Origin: an uncultured bacterium
Lineage (GTDB): Bacteria; Cyanobacteriota; Vampirovibrionia; Gastranaerophilales; Gastranaerophilaceae
Direction of reading: 5' to 3'
Assembly: GCA_902788345.1 (NCBI GenBank)
Contig: CADAJP010000002.1
Span: 124,001 to 188,000, forward strand
DNA: 64,000 bases
The notes under the pieces were generated by a model. That model searched no databases. It saw only the letters and a list, made by a program, of their open reading frames with translations, and was not told where the DNA came from. Position 1 is the stretch's first letter. Each line of letters opens with the position of its first letter. Below are positions 1 through 8,863 of this stretch, piece by piece. The position numbers and the translations under genes were made by a program.

Positions 1-1803
1 ATCTACCCCTGACTCTAATGTCCCCAATACAGTATCAGAAGAACCAAATACACCAGAAAATAGGTTAAACTTTTCTTCTAATAATTTGTAAACTCTTTTA
101 TCAGTTTCATTAGATTCATTTAAGAAATTAACAACTACAACATCGTGTTTTTGACCGTACCTGTGGCATCTGCCTATTCTCTGTTCGATTCTCTGCGGGT
201 TCCAAGGCAGGTCATAATTTATAACCAAAGAACAGAATTGCAGGTTTATACCTTCTGCTGCTGATTCTGTTGCAATAAGAATCTCCGCATCATCTCTAAA
301 TTTTTCTACAATAGCATTTCTTTTATCTGCCGTAACAGAACCGCTAATTCTGCCTGTATCTTTGTTTTTCTCTAACCATTCTTGATAAATTTGATTTGAT
401 TCTTTATCAGAGTTTGTTCCGTTAAATAGTAAAACTTTCCCTTTATAACCATTATTATCAAGATATTGTTTTAAGTATTCTTGAGTTCTTCTTGATTCTG
501 TAAAGATTAGAGCCTTTTTATTTGCACCTTTATCAATACTTGAAAAACCTTTATTTATTGCTTCAATAAGGTGAACAGTTTTAGAATCAGTTGTTATAGT
601 CTTTGCAAGCCCAATAAATTTATCAATCTCATCAATTTCTGACTGAATTTTTTGCTTTTTCTCTTTCTCTGATAGAAGTTTCTTTAATTCTTCCTGTGTT
701 ACTGTATCAATTTCTTCATCAGCATCTTCTTCATCTTGTTCAAGAATTTCCAAATCATCTTCATCTAAGTCTATATGCAATTGCTCATCTTCATTGATTT
801 TATCGTCTTTCAATGCTATCAAACGAGCCTTTATTGATTCTAATGTCCCTATTACAGCAACAGAAGAAGACGCAAGAAGTTTTCTTACAACATTTGTTAT
901 AAGAGTTCTTTGAGAATTAGGAATAGCATAAGAATCTTCCTTTTGCAAAAAACTGGATACTCCTAAATAAAGTTCCTGTTCTTCTTTGTTTGTCTTAAAT
1001 GGAAAAGTTATTGCCTTTCTTTTCGTGTAAGGTACATATTCTGTAACATCTTCTCTTAATGTCCTTTTGCAAAATACTTGTAATCTGTTTTTCAAATCTT
1101 CTAAACCTGTAGAAGAATTTACATACTGTTGTCTAAAAGATGAAATATCACCAAAGATACCATCACTGATAATTGAAGTTAAACCATACAATTCAAGTAA
1201 TGAATTTTGCAATGGTGTAGCAGTCAATAGTAATTTCTTTGTGTCATTCAAAGCAAATTTTATACCTGTTGCGGTTTTGTTATTGGTTTTATAGGCATTT
1301 CTTAACTTATGTGCCTCATCTATTATAGCTATATCCCATTTGCATTCTCTAATTGCTTCTTTATATCTATTGGCAAAGTTATATGACATTATAATAACTT
1401 TATTTTTTTGTCTTAAAGGATTCGTTATTCCAGCATTTATAAACTGTTTGTATGTTTTAGCTTCCAAAATAACATTAGGAATGTTGAATTTTTCATAAAG
1501 CTCCAAACTCCATTGTTTTCTTAGAGATGCAGGACAGATAATAAGAATGTTTCGTTTTCTTTCTGCCCAATATTGACAAATAACAAGACCTGCTTCAATT
1601 GTTTTACCAAGGCCAACTTCATCAGCCAAAATAACGCCTTTTGATAGAGGGGATTTAAAAGCAAATAAAGCAGCTTCTACTTGGTGAGGGGTAAGATTAA
1701 CACAAGCATTGAATAAGGACATAGAAATCCTATCAGAATCATTTGACGCTGAATGCTTTGTTAATTCATTTGCAAAATACTTGGCATGATAATTTGTGCA
1801 CAT
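1..1803 (-). CDS. SNF2-family DEAD/DEAH helicase (partial, runs off left edge)
   Basis: The gene reads leftward from an ATG at 1803-1801 and stays open for 601 codons to the window edge, so its C-terminus is missing. It shows the SNF2 order of motifs: ADEVGLGKT (Walker A, Lys about 67), IIDEAH (about 161-165), LTATPLQN (about 193-200), an acidic insert around 300-340, then a second RecA lobe ending in PQRIEQRIGRCHRYGQ (motif VI). This is an ATP-driven DNA or nucleoprotein translocase of the RapA/SNF2 type. Similar stand-alone helicases occur in phage-defence islands such as DISARM; that link is inferred. Gene 1910-4363 lies 106 bases upstream on the same strand. Confidence 0.9.
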   Translation of the reverse strand, partial: MCTNYHAKYFANELTKHSASNDSDRISMSLFNACVNLTPHQVEAALFAFKSPLSKGVILADEVGLGKTIEAGLVICQYWAERKRNILIICPASLRKQWSLELYEKFNIPNVILEAKTYKQFINAGITNPLRQKNKVIIMSYNFANRYKEAIRECKWDIAIIDEAHKLRNAYKTNNKTATGIKFALNDTKKLLLTATPLQNSLLELYGLTSIISDGIFGDISSFRQQYVNSSTGLEDLKNRLQVFCKRTLREDVTEYVPYTKRKAITFPFKTNKEEQELYLGVSSFLQKEDSYAIPNSQRTLITNVVRKLLASSSVAVIGTLESIKARLIALKDDKINEDEQLHIDLDEDDLEILEQDEEDADEEIDTVTQEELKKLLSEKEKKQKIQSEIDEIDKFIGLAKTITTDSKTVHLIEAINKGFSSIDKGANKKALIFTESRRTQEYLKQYLDNNGYKGKVLLFNGTNSDKESNQIYQEWLEKNKDTGRISGSVTADKRNAIVEKFRDDAEILIATESAAEGINLQFCSLVINYDLPWNPQRIEQRIGRCHRYGQKHDVVVVNFLNESNETDKRVYKLLEEKFNLFSGVFGSSDTVLGTLESGVD

Positions 1804-1909
1804 AAATTCCTATCCCTAATTTCATTCTAACATGAAACATCTTACCTGGCTTTAATTTTACAATACGTTAAAATTATTCTTATGTATGTAATCTGCTTAA
1901 AACAGCATT

Positions 1910-4363
1910 TTATAATATATGATGTTTTTTACTATAATATATGAACGACTGTAATGTATTTCTATCAATTTGATATTCTGAACCATGTGGAAGTCCTTCG
2001 ATTTCCCAAATATTTGAAAGTTCATTATAATGGGATGGGAAATTATTTTGATTAGATTTTATAAATTTATATAATTTTTTAAATGTTTTAGTTTTTCTCG
2101 AAATTTCGAATAACTTTATACACAAAAACTTCAAATTTGAAAACAAGTGTTTTCTTATATCTACATCTTTTTCTTCTTCAAATACTAAAATAATATTATC
2201 AATTTTTTCATAAATCAGTTGTTCTATATGCAAGTTTTTATTTTGAATTTGCTTACTATATCTTATAAATGTTACTAGAAATTTAATATACATATTCGTA
2301 AAGTCATTATATGAATCTGTTTTATATAAACTTTTAAAGAATAAGAAAGAAACATTTAGTAATTTAGTTAAAAATTCTTTTGTAATTTTTGAATATGATT
2401 CTATCTGTAAATCTAAATTTTCTATTCTTTCTAAAAATAAAAATGCCGACATCATTACGTGATTAAAGAATTGAATTAAATTATCTAATGTAATACTTGA
2501 GGCATTTTCTTCTATCGGAATATAAACAACAATTTTATCCAAAATTCTCATTAAATTTACTATAGCAATATTGAACAATCTATTTTCAGTAAAATCTGAA
2601 ATAAAAACATGTCCAAATACTTCTGCTAAACAAGACACTTTTGTAATATGGGATAAAACTCCTTTATTAACGAGATTTGAATATGGTGTTTTTACATATT
2701 TACTTTTTGCAACAGCATTATATAACATTTCATATTCGCTATTGGGAATTGAATATAAACTACTTGTTGGACAATTGTTTAACATCGCATATTTTACAAA
2801 AATATTGTATAAATCTAAATATGATTCGGATAAAATTTTTAATATATAATCATATGATGTTCTATTGGGATTAAATGAAGCCATTACCATATAAAATATG
2901 ATATTGACAAGCGAATTCATTGTTCTCCAAATTATAGTAGAAACCCATATTATATCAATATCCCACTTTTTGCTTTGGTATAACTTATCTATTGTATTGG
3001 CTATTTTCATAAAAGTTTTAATAAGCGATGTAGTTACATGTATATCATTTTTATCAATCAAATAACGACTTATTTCTCTTAAATCTGAAATAGTATCACA
3101 TGTAACAGTTGTATGTTTGAAGCAAGAGGTTTTGATAATAATATATTCCAATTGCTCAATCAAAAATGAAATAGCTGTATTGCAGGATAATATATCATAT
3201 TTTAAATTAGATTCTTTTATCAAACCTTTAATTGTATTAACATTTAAATCCTTTATGGGTATAAAATATTCTTCTCTCTTGTACTTTATTATGTTATCAA
3301 ATAGTAATTTTTGCTTAGCTGCAAAATATTCATATATATTAAAATGTTCCACTCCTCGTGTTTTTATAATAATTTGCTGAATAATATCATTTATTGAATT
3401 TATACAAAGATTGAATAATCCTAAATTATCTTTTTCTATATATGCATTTGCCACACGGAATAATGAATCCAAATCCGTTTTTAGGTAAAAGTTAAAATAT
3501 TCGTCAAAACTATAATTTGTTTCCTGTACTATGCCATAAATGAAATTAATAAGGTAATTTTTTAATTTTATACTTCTTGAAGGTGAAACAATATTTTCTA
3601 TATCTAAGTATAACTCATCTGATGTTCTTATATCAGGCAAAGAAACAATCTGTTTGATTATATTATGTCTTTTAACATTTATAATTCCTGTATCGTTCAT
3701 CAGTATTACAGCAGCACAACCAAAAGAGCATAGTTGAATAACAAAAAACACTGATGTCACATATATCCACAAATTAAATAAATCATAGTTAAAAAACATT
3801 ACTGTAAAGCTTGTTGTAGAATAAATAAGTAAAATTACAAACAAAAAATTCGTATTGCGTTTCCATTTATCAAGCATATCAACGAAATCAGGGAATTTGT
3901 TAGAAATATATTGTAACAGTGCTAATATTAAAGTCAATATTATTGATATAACGGTAATAATACTTGGTACAGCGTTAATTATATCGTTTGAATAAGATTT
4001 AACCAAAGAATGATTTAGTACACAAAGAAAATATAAAAAAGAAAATACTATAAAGATAATGTTTAAAATACTTGTTAAATAATCTATTAAAAAATACATG
4101 TATTCATTTTTAATCTTGATAAATATATTCTTTAATTTATATACAAGTTTAATAACATCCCATTTATTAAAATAAAATCTACGGAGAATTTCACTTATTA
4201 CTATGTAAAATAAGGAAAAATAGATTATTAGCTTTATATTTATTGAATTGTAAAATATGCATAAAGTTATAAACAAAATAAGCAATGGCAACAAAAATAC
4301 AATATTTATAAGGATTGAAACAAATATAGAATCAGGATTTATCTTATATCGATTTTTCTTCAT
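1910..4363 (-). CDS. Large polytopic membrane protein with long helical cytosolic domain, unknown function
   Basis: I do not recognise this 817-residue protein. About six hydrophobic segments lie in the first quarter (roughly residues 12-38, 44-60, 91-116, 131-151, 172-193, 198-222). They are followed by about 590 residues of soluble, Ile/Leu/Lys/Asn-rich, mostly helical sequence with no visible catalytic motif. Its start overlaps the end of gene 4344-4664 by 20 bases, so the two are probably translated together and may form one membrane complex. The architecture fits a membrane sensor or scaffold. Placement in front of an SNF2 helicase in accessory DNA makes a defence role possible but unproven. 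Confidence 0.75.
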   Translation of the reverse strand: MKKNRYKINPDSIFVSILINIVFLLPLLILFITLCIFYNSINIKLIIYFSLFYIVISEILRRFYFNKWDVIKLVYKLKNIFIKIKNEYMYFLIDYLTSILNIIFIVFSFLYFLCVLNHSLVKSYSNDIINAVPSIITVISIILTLILALLQYISNKFPDFVDMLDKWKRNTNFLFVILLIYSTTSFTVMFFNYDLFNLWIYVTSVFFVIQLCSFGCAAVILMNDTGIINVKRHNIIKQIVSLPDIRTSDELYLDIENIVSPSRSIKLKNYLINFIYGIVQETNYSFDEYFNFYLKTDLDSLFRVANAYIEKDNLGLFNLCINSINDIIQQIIIKTRGVEHFNIYEYFAAKQKLLFDNIIKYKREEYFIPIKDLNVNTIKGLIKESNLKYDILSCNTAISFLIEQLEYIIIKTSCFKHTTVTCDTISDLREISRYLIDKNDIHVTTSLIKTFMKIANTIDKLYQSKKWDIDIIWVSTIIWRTMNSLVNIIFYMVMASFNPNRTSYDYILKILSESYLDLYNIFVKYAMLNNCPTSSLYSIPNSEYEMLYNAVAKSKYVKTPYSNLVNKGVLSHITKVSCLAEVFGHVFISDFTENRLFNIAIVNLMRILDKIVVYIPIEENASSITLDNLIQFFNHVMMSAFLFLERIENLDLQIESYSKITKEFLTKLLNVSFLFFKSLYKTDSYNDFTNMYIKFLVTFIRYSKQIQNKNLHIEQLIYEKIDNIILVFEEEKDVDIRKHLFSNLKFLCIKLFEISRKTKTFKKLYKFIKSNQNNFPSHYNELSNIWEIEGLPHGSEYQIDRNTLQSFIYYSKKHHIL

Positions 4364-4664
4364 TTATCCTTTCCCTCAGATTATTATTGATTATAAATAT
4401 AATCCTAATGTAATTTACAGTTAGAATTATTCCTGAAATGCAAACCCATAATATCAATAATATTATGACAATTTTATTTATAGAAATAAAGTTTGTAGTA
4501 AGCTCAGTCCGTAGTATTTTTGTAGCTTGAATAAATAACATAAAAAACAGATATATAAAAAGTGCAGAGATTATATTTGCTACAATATCAAATATAATAT
4601 TTAGAAAAAATGAGCTCTTTTCCTTCAATGCACTCTGGAAATATTTTTTCACTAATTCATTCAT
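4344..4664 (-). CDS. Small two-span membrane protein
   Basis: This 106-residue protein has two long hydrophobic stretches (about residues 20-50 and 63-93). A short charged N-terminus and a charged C-terminal tail flank them. No family is recognised. It overlaps the start of the 817-residue membrane protein by 20 bases on the same strand, which implies coupled expression and perhaps a shared complex. It lies 97 bases downstream of gene 4762-5802. Confidence 0.65.
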   Translation of the reverse strand: MNELVKKYFQSALKEKSSFFLNIIFDIVANIISALFIYLFFMLFIQATKILRTELTTNFISINKIVIILLILWVCISGIILTVNYIRIIFIINNNLRERINEEKSI

Positions 4665-4761
4665 GTCTGTAACTCCCCATACTGATTATAGCATAATATT
4701 TTAACTTTTATTTTGGTATAAATAAAGATTTGTTAATAATATTGGAGTTTTATAAAATAAC

Positions 4762-5802
4762 TTAAGTTTCAATCTCATATTTTACAGTACAGGTTTGCTT
4801 ATTAATTCTAATAATCATTTCAACAATATATTGATTTTCTATTTCTAATTCAATAATAGCTTTTGAATATATATCCTGTGCAATCAATATATTTTTGGCT
4901 ATATGTCTAAGTTTAAAGTGTATTTTGCTTGGTTTTTTGTGTCGAATGTTGCATCTTATTATAAAATCATAAATCATTTTAGCATTATCAAATATATGTT
5001 TTTGTAAAGTATTTAAAACTTCAAATTGGTACATAGCTATCCTTACATCTTTGGCAGAATCACGACTTGAAACAATCCCAAAATTTGGAGCAACACAATA
5101 ATCTCCATCAATATTTATTATCGTAGTAAAGCCTTTTTCTCTTAAATCTCTATACTCACTATCATTTAATTCTTTTTCTAAACTAATAATTCCTTGTAGC
5201 TTTTGTACATTATATTGCTCTATCCAATTATCCCTTAATATTGTAAGTAATTCTCTGCAAGCAAAACTACTTTTACTGTGATTGTGTATTTGTATCAGAT
5301 ACGCATCTGTTGGGGTTATACGGCAAAATAAAACATCTTTTGTTCTTGCACAAAATTTTGCATTTTGATCTAATTTCCCTAAATGTAAGTGATATAAATC
5401 CCAATCATTTAATAAAAAATCTTTAGGACATTTTTGCTTAAAGATATGTTTTACATCTTTATTTAAAAATGGTCTGATTGAATTACCCTTTTCAAAAGTA
5501 TTTATAATATTTTTTATACTGTCATGATATGTTTTATATAATACATTTTCTTTTAATTCTTTTGATAGATAGACTTTACGAGGATTTGCAGGAGGAATTC
5601 TTTTCGAATCTGTTAAATATTTAAAATATAAATCATGTGGTTTTAATTCTTTTAAATATGAATAATTTTTATTGTCTAAATTAATATTAAAATATTTTTG
5701 TATAGATAATAATACAAATTGTTTATAATCTTCTTCAAAATTTGCAACAATGTTTATTCTCATTATTGATACTGTATCACAATATAAACCATAAACATAC
5801 AT
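4762..5802 (-). CDS. Uncharacterised protein with central D-x-x-HLHLG / R-x-K-DVLF motifs
   Basis: This 346-residue soluble protein has a central block, LNDWDLYHLHLG, followed about 15 residues later by RTKDVLFCRI and then IHNHSKSSFACRELL. The spacing of conserved-looking His and Arg residues resembles a family of unnamed proteins I recall from mobile regions, but I cannot name it. A nuclease-like or RelE/barnase-type active site is conceivable from the HxH...R pattern; this is speculation. The start is uncertain: an internal Met at 5763 is an alternative, and neither start has a clear Shine-Dalgarno sequence. It is the first gene of the leftward group that ends in the helicase. Confidence 0.7.
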   Translation of the reverse strand: MYVYGLYCDTVSIMRINIVANFEEDYKQFVLLSIQKYFNINLDNKNYSYLKELKPHDLYFKYLTDSKRIPPANPRKVYLSKELKENVLYKTYHDSIKNIINTFEKGNSIRPFLNKDVKHIFKQKCPKDFLLNDWDLYHLHLGKLDQNAKFCARTKDVLFCRITPTDAYLIQIHNHSKSSFACRELLTILRDNWIEQYNVQKLQGIISLEKELNDSEYRDLREKGFTTIINIDGDYCVAPNFGIVSSRDSAKDVRIAMYQFEVLNTLQKHIFDNAKMIYDFIIRCNIRHKKPSKIHFKLRHIAKNILIAQDIYSKAIIELEIENQYIVEMIIRINKQTCTVKYEIET

Positions 5803-5841
5803 ATTTTACATATGAACATGGCTATGTTGTGTATATAAAAA

Positions 5842-6015
5842 TTGCGTCACTTTGTAAAGATTTTGGAATTTAAAATCATGTTAAATATAATTTTGTTAAT
5901 TTTTATAAAAACTCATACTTTTTGAATTTTAATGAGTTTTTATAATATCTCTAAATCACTTGTCCTGTTTGTGATTTAGGTTAATTCGCACACGTTCAAA
6001 TGCGTCTCTTTGTAA
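5842..6015 (+). repeat. Pair of near-identical short direct repeats upstream of the small recombinase
   Basis: TGCGTCACTTTGTAA at 5843-5857 and TGCGTCTCTTTGTAA at 6001-6015 differ by one base and lie in the same orientation about 160 bases apart. They sit in the roughly 300-base gene-free gap between divergent genes, just before the recombinase at 6100. An 11-base exact match to the first copy (TGCGTCACTTT) recurs at 20517-20527. They could be recombinase-binding or core sites. Confidence 0.5.
5903..5945. repeat. Perfect 14-bp inverted repeat (15-base spacer)
   Basis: TTATAAAAACTCAT at 5903-5916 is exactly complementary to ATGAGTTTTTATAA at 5932-5945. It lies in the gap between the divergent gene at 5802 and the recombinase at 6100. 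There is no T-run after the right arm, so a simple terminator is unlikely. A recombinase site, operator or cruciform is possible. Confidence 0.6.
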
Positions 6016-6099
6016 CAAAACTCATAGTATTGTGCTGCGTTTTGGAGAAAATAGCGTTAAACTGTAGACGAAAATTACGTGAAAATTTGAGGTAAAAAA

Positions 6100-6735
6100 A
6101 TGGTAAAAAAGAAATCAACTTTTAAACGAATTGATAAAAATACGGGAATTGAATCAGAAATTTCTACAGCAACAGCAGCCGAACCAATAAAAGATCGTTC
6201 TATTATTGAAGGTATTAAAACAACACTCAATACTAAAAAGACAAGAAAATATTATGCACTTTTTTGTACGGGGATAAATACTGCGCTCAGGATTTCGGAT
6301 ATTTTAAAACTTCGAGTTTCAGATGTTGAAACGGGTTACGTACACACAACAGAAACAAAAACAGGTAAACGCAAACAGTTCCCGATAAATGACGGGTTAA
6401 AAGCAGTTTTGGCTAATTACATCAAAGAATTTAAACTTAAAGATAATGATTATTTATTTTTCAGTAACAGAAAGGACGGTCTGAGAAATATCAAATATAT
6501 TGACCAATCACAGGCTTATAGAAAACTTAAAGAGGTTGTTGAGAATTTGTATCCTGAAATTCATTTTTCAACACATGTGCTTAGAAAGACATGTGGATTT
6601 TGGTTGTACAATCAGACAAAAGACATAACCCTTGTAATGCACGCACTTAATCATTCATCTGTTGCCGTAACAATGAGGTATATTGGATTGACACAAGAAA
6701 GTGTTGATAATGCTTTCAATGGGTTGAATTTGTGA
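6100..6735 (+). CDS. Short tyrosine recombinase, catalytic domain only
   Basis: This 211-residue protein is a stripped-down phage-integrase-family enzyme. Visible catalytic set: Arg64 in ALRISDIL, Lys87/90 in TKTGK, His159-x-x-Arg162 in HVLRKT, His185 in NHSS and Tyr194 in MRYIG. The family normally has an N-terminal SAM-like core-binding domain of about 100 residues. Here only about 40 Lys/Thr-rich residues precede the catalytic domain, so arm-binding and core-binding domains appear absent. RNA-proximal GAGG (about 6089-6092) precedes the ATG. Inverted and direct repeats lie immediately upstream. It probably mobilises or inverts neighbouring DNA; substrate unknown. Confidence 0.88.
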   Translation: MVKKKSTFKRIDKNTGIESEISTATAAEPIKDRSIIEGIKTTLNTKKTRKYYALFCTGINTALRISDILKLRVSDVETGYVHTTETKTGKRKQFPINDGLKAVLANYIKEFKLKDNDYLFFSNRKDGLRNIKYIDQSQAYRKLKEVVENLYPEIHFSTHVLRKTCGFWLYNQTKDITLVMHALNHSSVAVTMRYIGLTQESVDNAFNGLNL

Positions 6736-6762
6736 TACTGATTAAATATCACCTACCATAAC

Positions 6763-7398
6763 TTAGTCCTCTTTTGTCGTTATAAATGTTTCATCATCAC
6801 AGATTAGTGCTGTTAAGTATCCGTCTTTTTCTATTCCACATCCTGTATTTATCCCGATTTTGTCATCTTCAACATAGGGAGTATAAAACGGAGTATGCCC
6901 AAAGATTACTTTTTGTTTCAGGCAATGTTTTTTATAAATAAAATTATCCCTAATCCATAGTAAATCTGTTTTATCTTGTTCTTCTAACGGTTTATCAGGT
7001 CTTACCCCACCATGGACAAACAGATATTTATCTGTCAAATGATACAATTTTAGTTTTTTGAAAAAATCCATGTGTTGTTTGAAAATTTCTGTAAAATCCC
7101 CGTAATCTTGCAATGTATGGAAACCTCCACAGAAAACCCATTCTTGGATATCTTCTTCTTTTTTTGTTTTGAGAATTTTTAATAGCATATCCTCGTGATT
7201 TCCGCGTAAAAATATACAGTTTGTTCCTTTGGATAATTCTATTAACTTGTTTATAACGGCTTTGGAATTTTCTCCGCAATCAATATAATCCCCTAAAAAG
7301 ATAAATGTATCATCATTTTGTGGTTTTAATTTATCTAATAATTTATTCAGATGGTCAATTTCTCCGTGAATATCACCGATTGCTATTGTTCTTCCCAT
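6763..7398 (-). CDS. PPP-family metallophosphatase (Ser/Thr phosphatase or ApaH/PrpE-like)
   Basis: This 211-residue protein has all the metal-site motifs of the PPP superfamily in order: GDIHG near residue 8, GDYIDCG near 36, GNHED near 65, then FVHGG and FGHTPF in the C-terminal half. Enzymes of this group remove phosphate from proteins or cleave dinucleoside polyphosphates with two metal ions. Length matches small bacterial members. It is the last gene of the leftward WG-repeat operon, 2 bases after gene 7401-8096, which suggests that it acts with these proteins. Substrate cannot be told from sequence. Confidence 0.88.
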   Translation of the reverse strand: MGRTIAIGDIHGEIDHLNKLLDKLKPQNDDTFIFLGDYIDCGENSKAVINKLIELSKGTNCIFLRGNHEDMLLKILKTKKEEDIQEWVFCGGFHTLQDYGDFTEIFKQHMDFFKKLKLYHLTDKYLFVHGGVRPDKPLEEQDKTDLLWIRDNFIYKKHCLKQKVIFGHTPFYTPYVEDDKIGINTGCGIEKDGYLTALICDDETFITTKED

Positions 7399-7400
7399 AA

Positions 7401-8096
7401 TTATTTCCCGTACTTCATTTTTACATATTCATCATATCGTTTTTGGTCTGCATCTGCATACTTTTGCATTTGGTTAATCATACGATTGCAGGCATCATAA
7501 AAGCAATTTTTATCAACAAGGATATCAAAAACTGTTTCTACATCCTTATTTCTGTAATCCTGTTGAATAAGTCTGATTTTATTATCCTTAATCCACGCAA
7601 GCCATTTGAATGGTGAATACTCATCATTTATATAAACTGCATGTTTATTACTTTCTAATTTTTCCAAAAATTCAGGAAGATATTTTACAAGCAACTGAGC
7701 AACTATCCCCAACTCATTCTTTTTGTCGGGAGAAAATATAGTATTGATATCTGTCCAAAGTTCTTCCCCTTGATAAACCTCATCATAATCTAAGTAATAA
7801 AATTCTTTTTCATCTTCCCATTCCATTGATATTTCAAATTCATCAACAGGTGTGGGGGTATTGTCAGGATACGGTATTTCTTCTTCGGGCAAGTAATATT
7901 TGCCATTAAAAAGAACAATGCTCGTTAGCAAATGTAAATCATCTGCATCATAAGTTGATAAATCCTTGATGCTATATTCAGAATATCCTTGACCTTTGGC
8001 ATAATCTTCCCACTGTTCCACGGGCAAATCAGGTCTTTTAGATTGCCAATGGTCGTTTTCATCCTTTTTGTAAAATAATACGTAGTTGTTATTCAT
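7401..8096 (-). CDS. Acidic protein of unknown function in WG-repeat operon
   Basis: I do not recognise this 231-residue protein. It is strongly acidic in the middle (about residues 75-110, many Glu/Asp/Tyr) and contains an aromatic stretch FKWLAWIKDNKIRLIQQDY. There is no signal peptide, membrane segment or catalytic motif. It lies 18 bases after the ATPase gene and 2 bases before the phosphatase gene, so all three are almost certainly co-transcribed. Confidence 0.65.
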   Translation of the reverse strand: MNNNYVLFYKKDENDHWQSKRPDLPVEQWEDYAKGQGYSEYSIKDLSTYDADDLHLLTSIVLFNGKYYLPEEEIPYPDNTPTPVDEFEISMEWEDEKEFYYLDYDEVYQGEELWTDINTIFSPDKKNELGIVAQLLVKYLPEFLEKLESNKHAVYINDEYSPFKWLAWIKDNKIRLIQQDYRNKDVETVFDILVDKNCFYDACNRMINQMQKYADADQKRYDEYVKMKYGK

Positions 8097-8114
8097 AATG
8101 TATTATCCTTTTAT

Positions 8115-8858
8115 TTAATCTGCTAACAATTCTTTTAATATTTTTTCTCTGTTATTTAAAAATGCTTTTGTTATTTGATAAGTATCTGTTTCTTCCCATG
8201 AACATCGATGCAGATTACCATTATCAAATGAAATAATATCTGCATTTGGGATTCCTAGTAGTACAGGAGAATGAGTTGCAATTATAAATTGTGCACCTTC
8301 TTCTACCATTTTAACAATTTCATATATTAGAACTAATTGTCTTTGAGGGGACAAAGCTGCTTCAGGTTCGTCCATGATGTAAAGACCTGTTTTATTATAA
8401 GCTTGCATAAAGTTTAAAAAGCTTTCGCCATGTGATTTACGGTGTAAATTATTAATTCCATAAATATCGTATTCTTCTGCTTTAGTAGCCATATTAAAGA
8501 AACTCTCTGCTCTTAAAAAATATCCAAATTTATGTTTGACTATACCTTTTGATAGACGAATAGCTCTGTGTAACTCTGAATGATCATCATAGTTAGAAAA
8601 ATTAAAATTTATTGTTCCGCCTTCGGGGTTAAAACCGTAAGCTATTGCAATTCCTTCAAGTAAAGTGGATTTGCCTGACCCATTTTCTCCGACAAAAAAT
8701 GTAACTTGATTATTAAATTTAAGTTCTTTTAAACTTTTTAATGCAGGAATGCGTCTAAGATAAGAATACTGGTCGATTTTATTCCAATCAATCGTTAAAC
8801 TTTTTATCATTTTATTATCAAGTATACTATTTGATGAATTTTGTTCCGTGTTTTCCAT
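8115..8858 (-). CDS. SMC/ABC-type AAA ATPase
   Basis: This stand-alone ATPase of 247 residues has GENGSGKST (Walker A), HGESF (signature-like), YIMDEPEAALSP (Walker B and D-loop) and IIATHSP (H-loop). This is the compact form of the RecF/SMC/ABC ATPase fold with no long coiled coil. I chose the ATG at 8858 because an AGGTGA lies upstream of it; a GTG at 8867 that overlaps the previous stop is an alternative. Such ATPases are frequent partners in defence and toxin modules, but here no nuclease partner is evident. Confidence 0.88.
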   Translation of the reverse strand: MENTEQNSSNSILDNKMIKSLTIDWNKIDQYSYLRRIPALKSLKELKFNNQVTFFVGENGSGKSTLLEGIAIAYGFNPEGGTINFNFSNYDDHSELHRAIRLSKGIVKHKFGYFLRAESFFNMATKAEEYDIYGINNLHRKSHGESFLNFMQAYNKTGLYIMDEPEAALSPQRQLVLIYEIVKMVEEGAQFIIATHSPVLLGIPNADIISFDNGNLHRCSWEETDTYQITKAFLNNREKILKELLAD

Positions 8859-8863
8859 AATTA

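Noticed and set aside
5980..6015. tRNA-like GTTCAAATGC near the recombinase
   Set aside because: No matching acceptor or anticodon stems around it.
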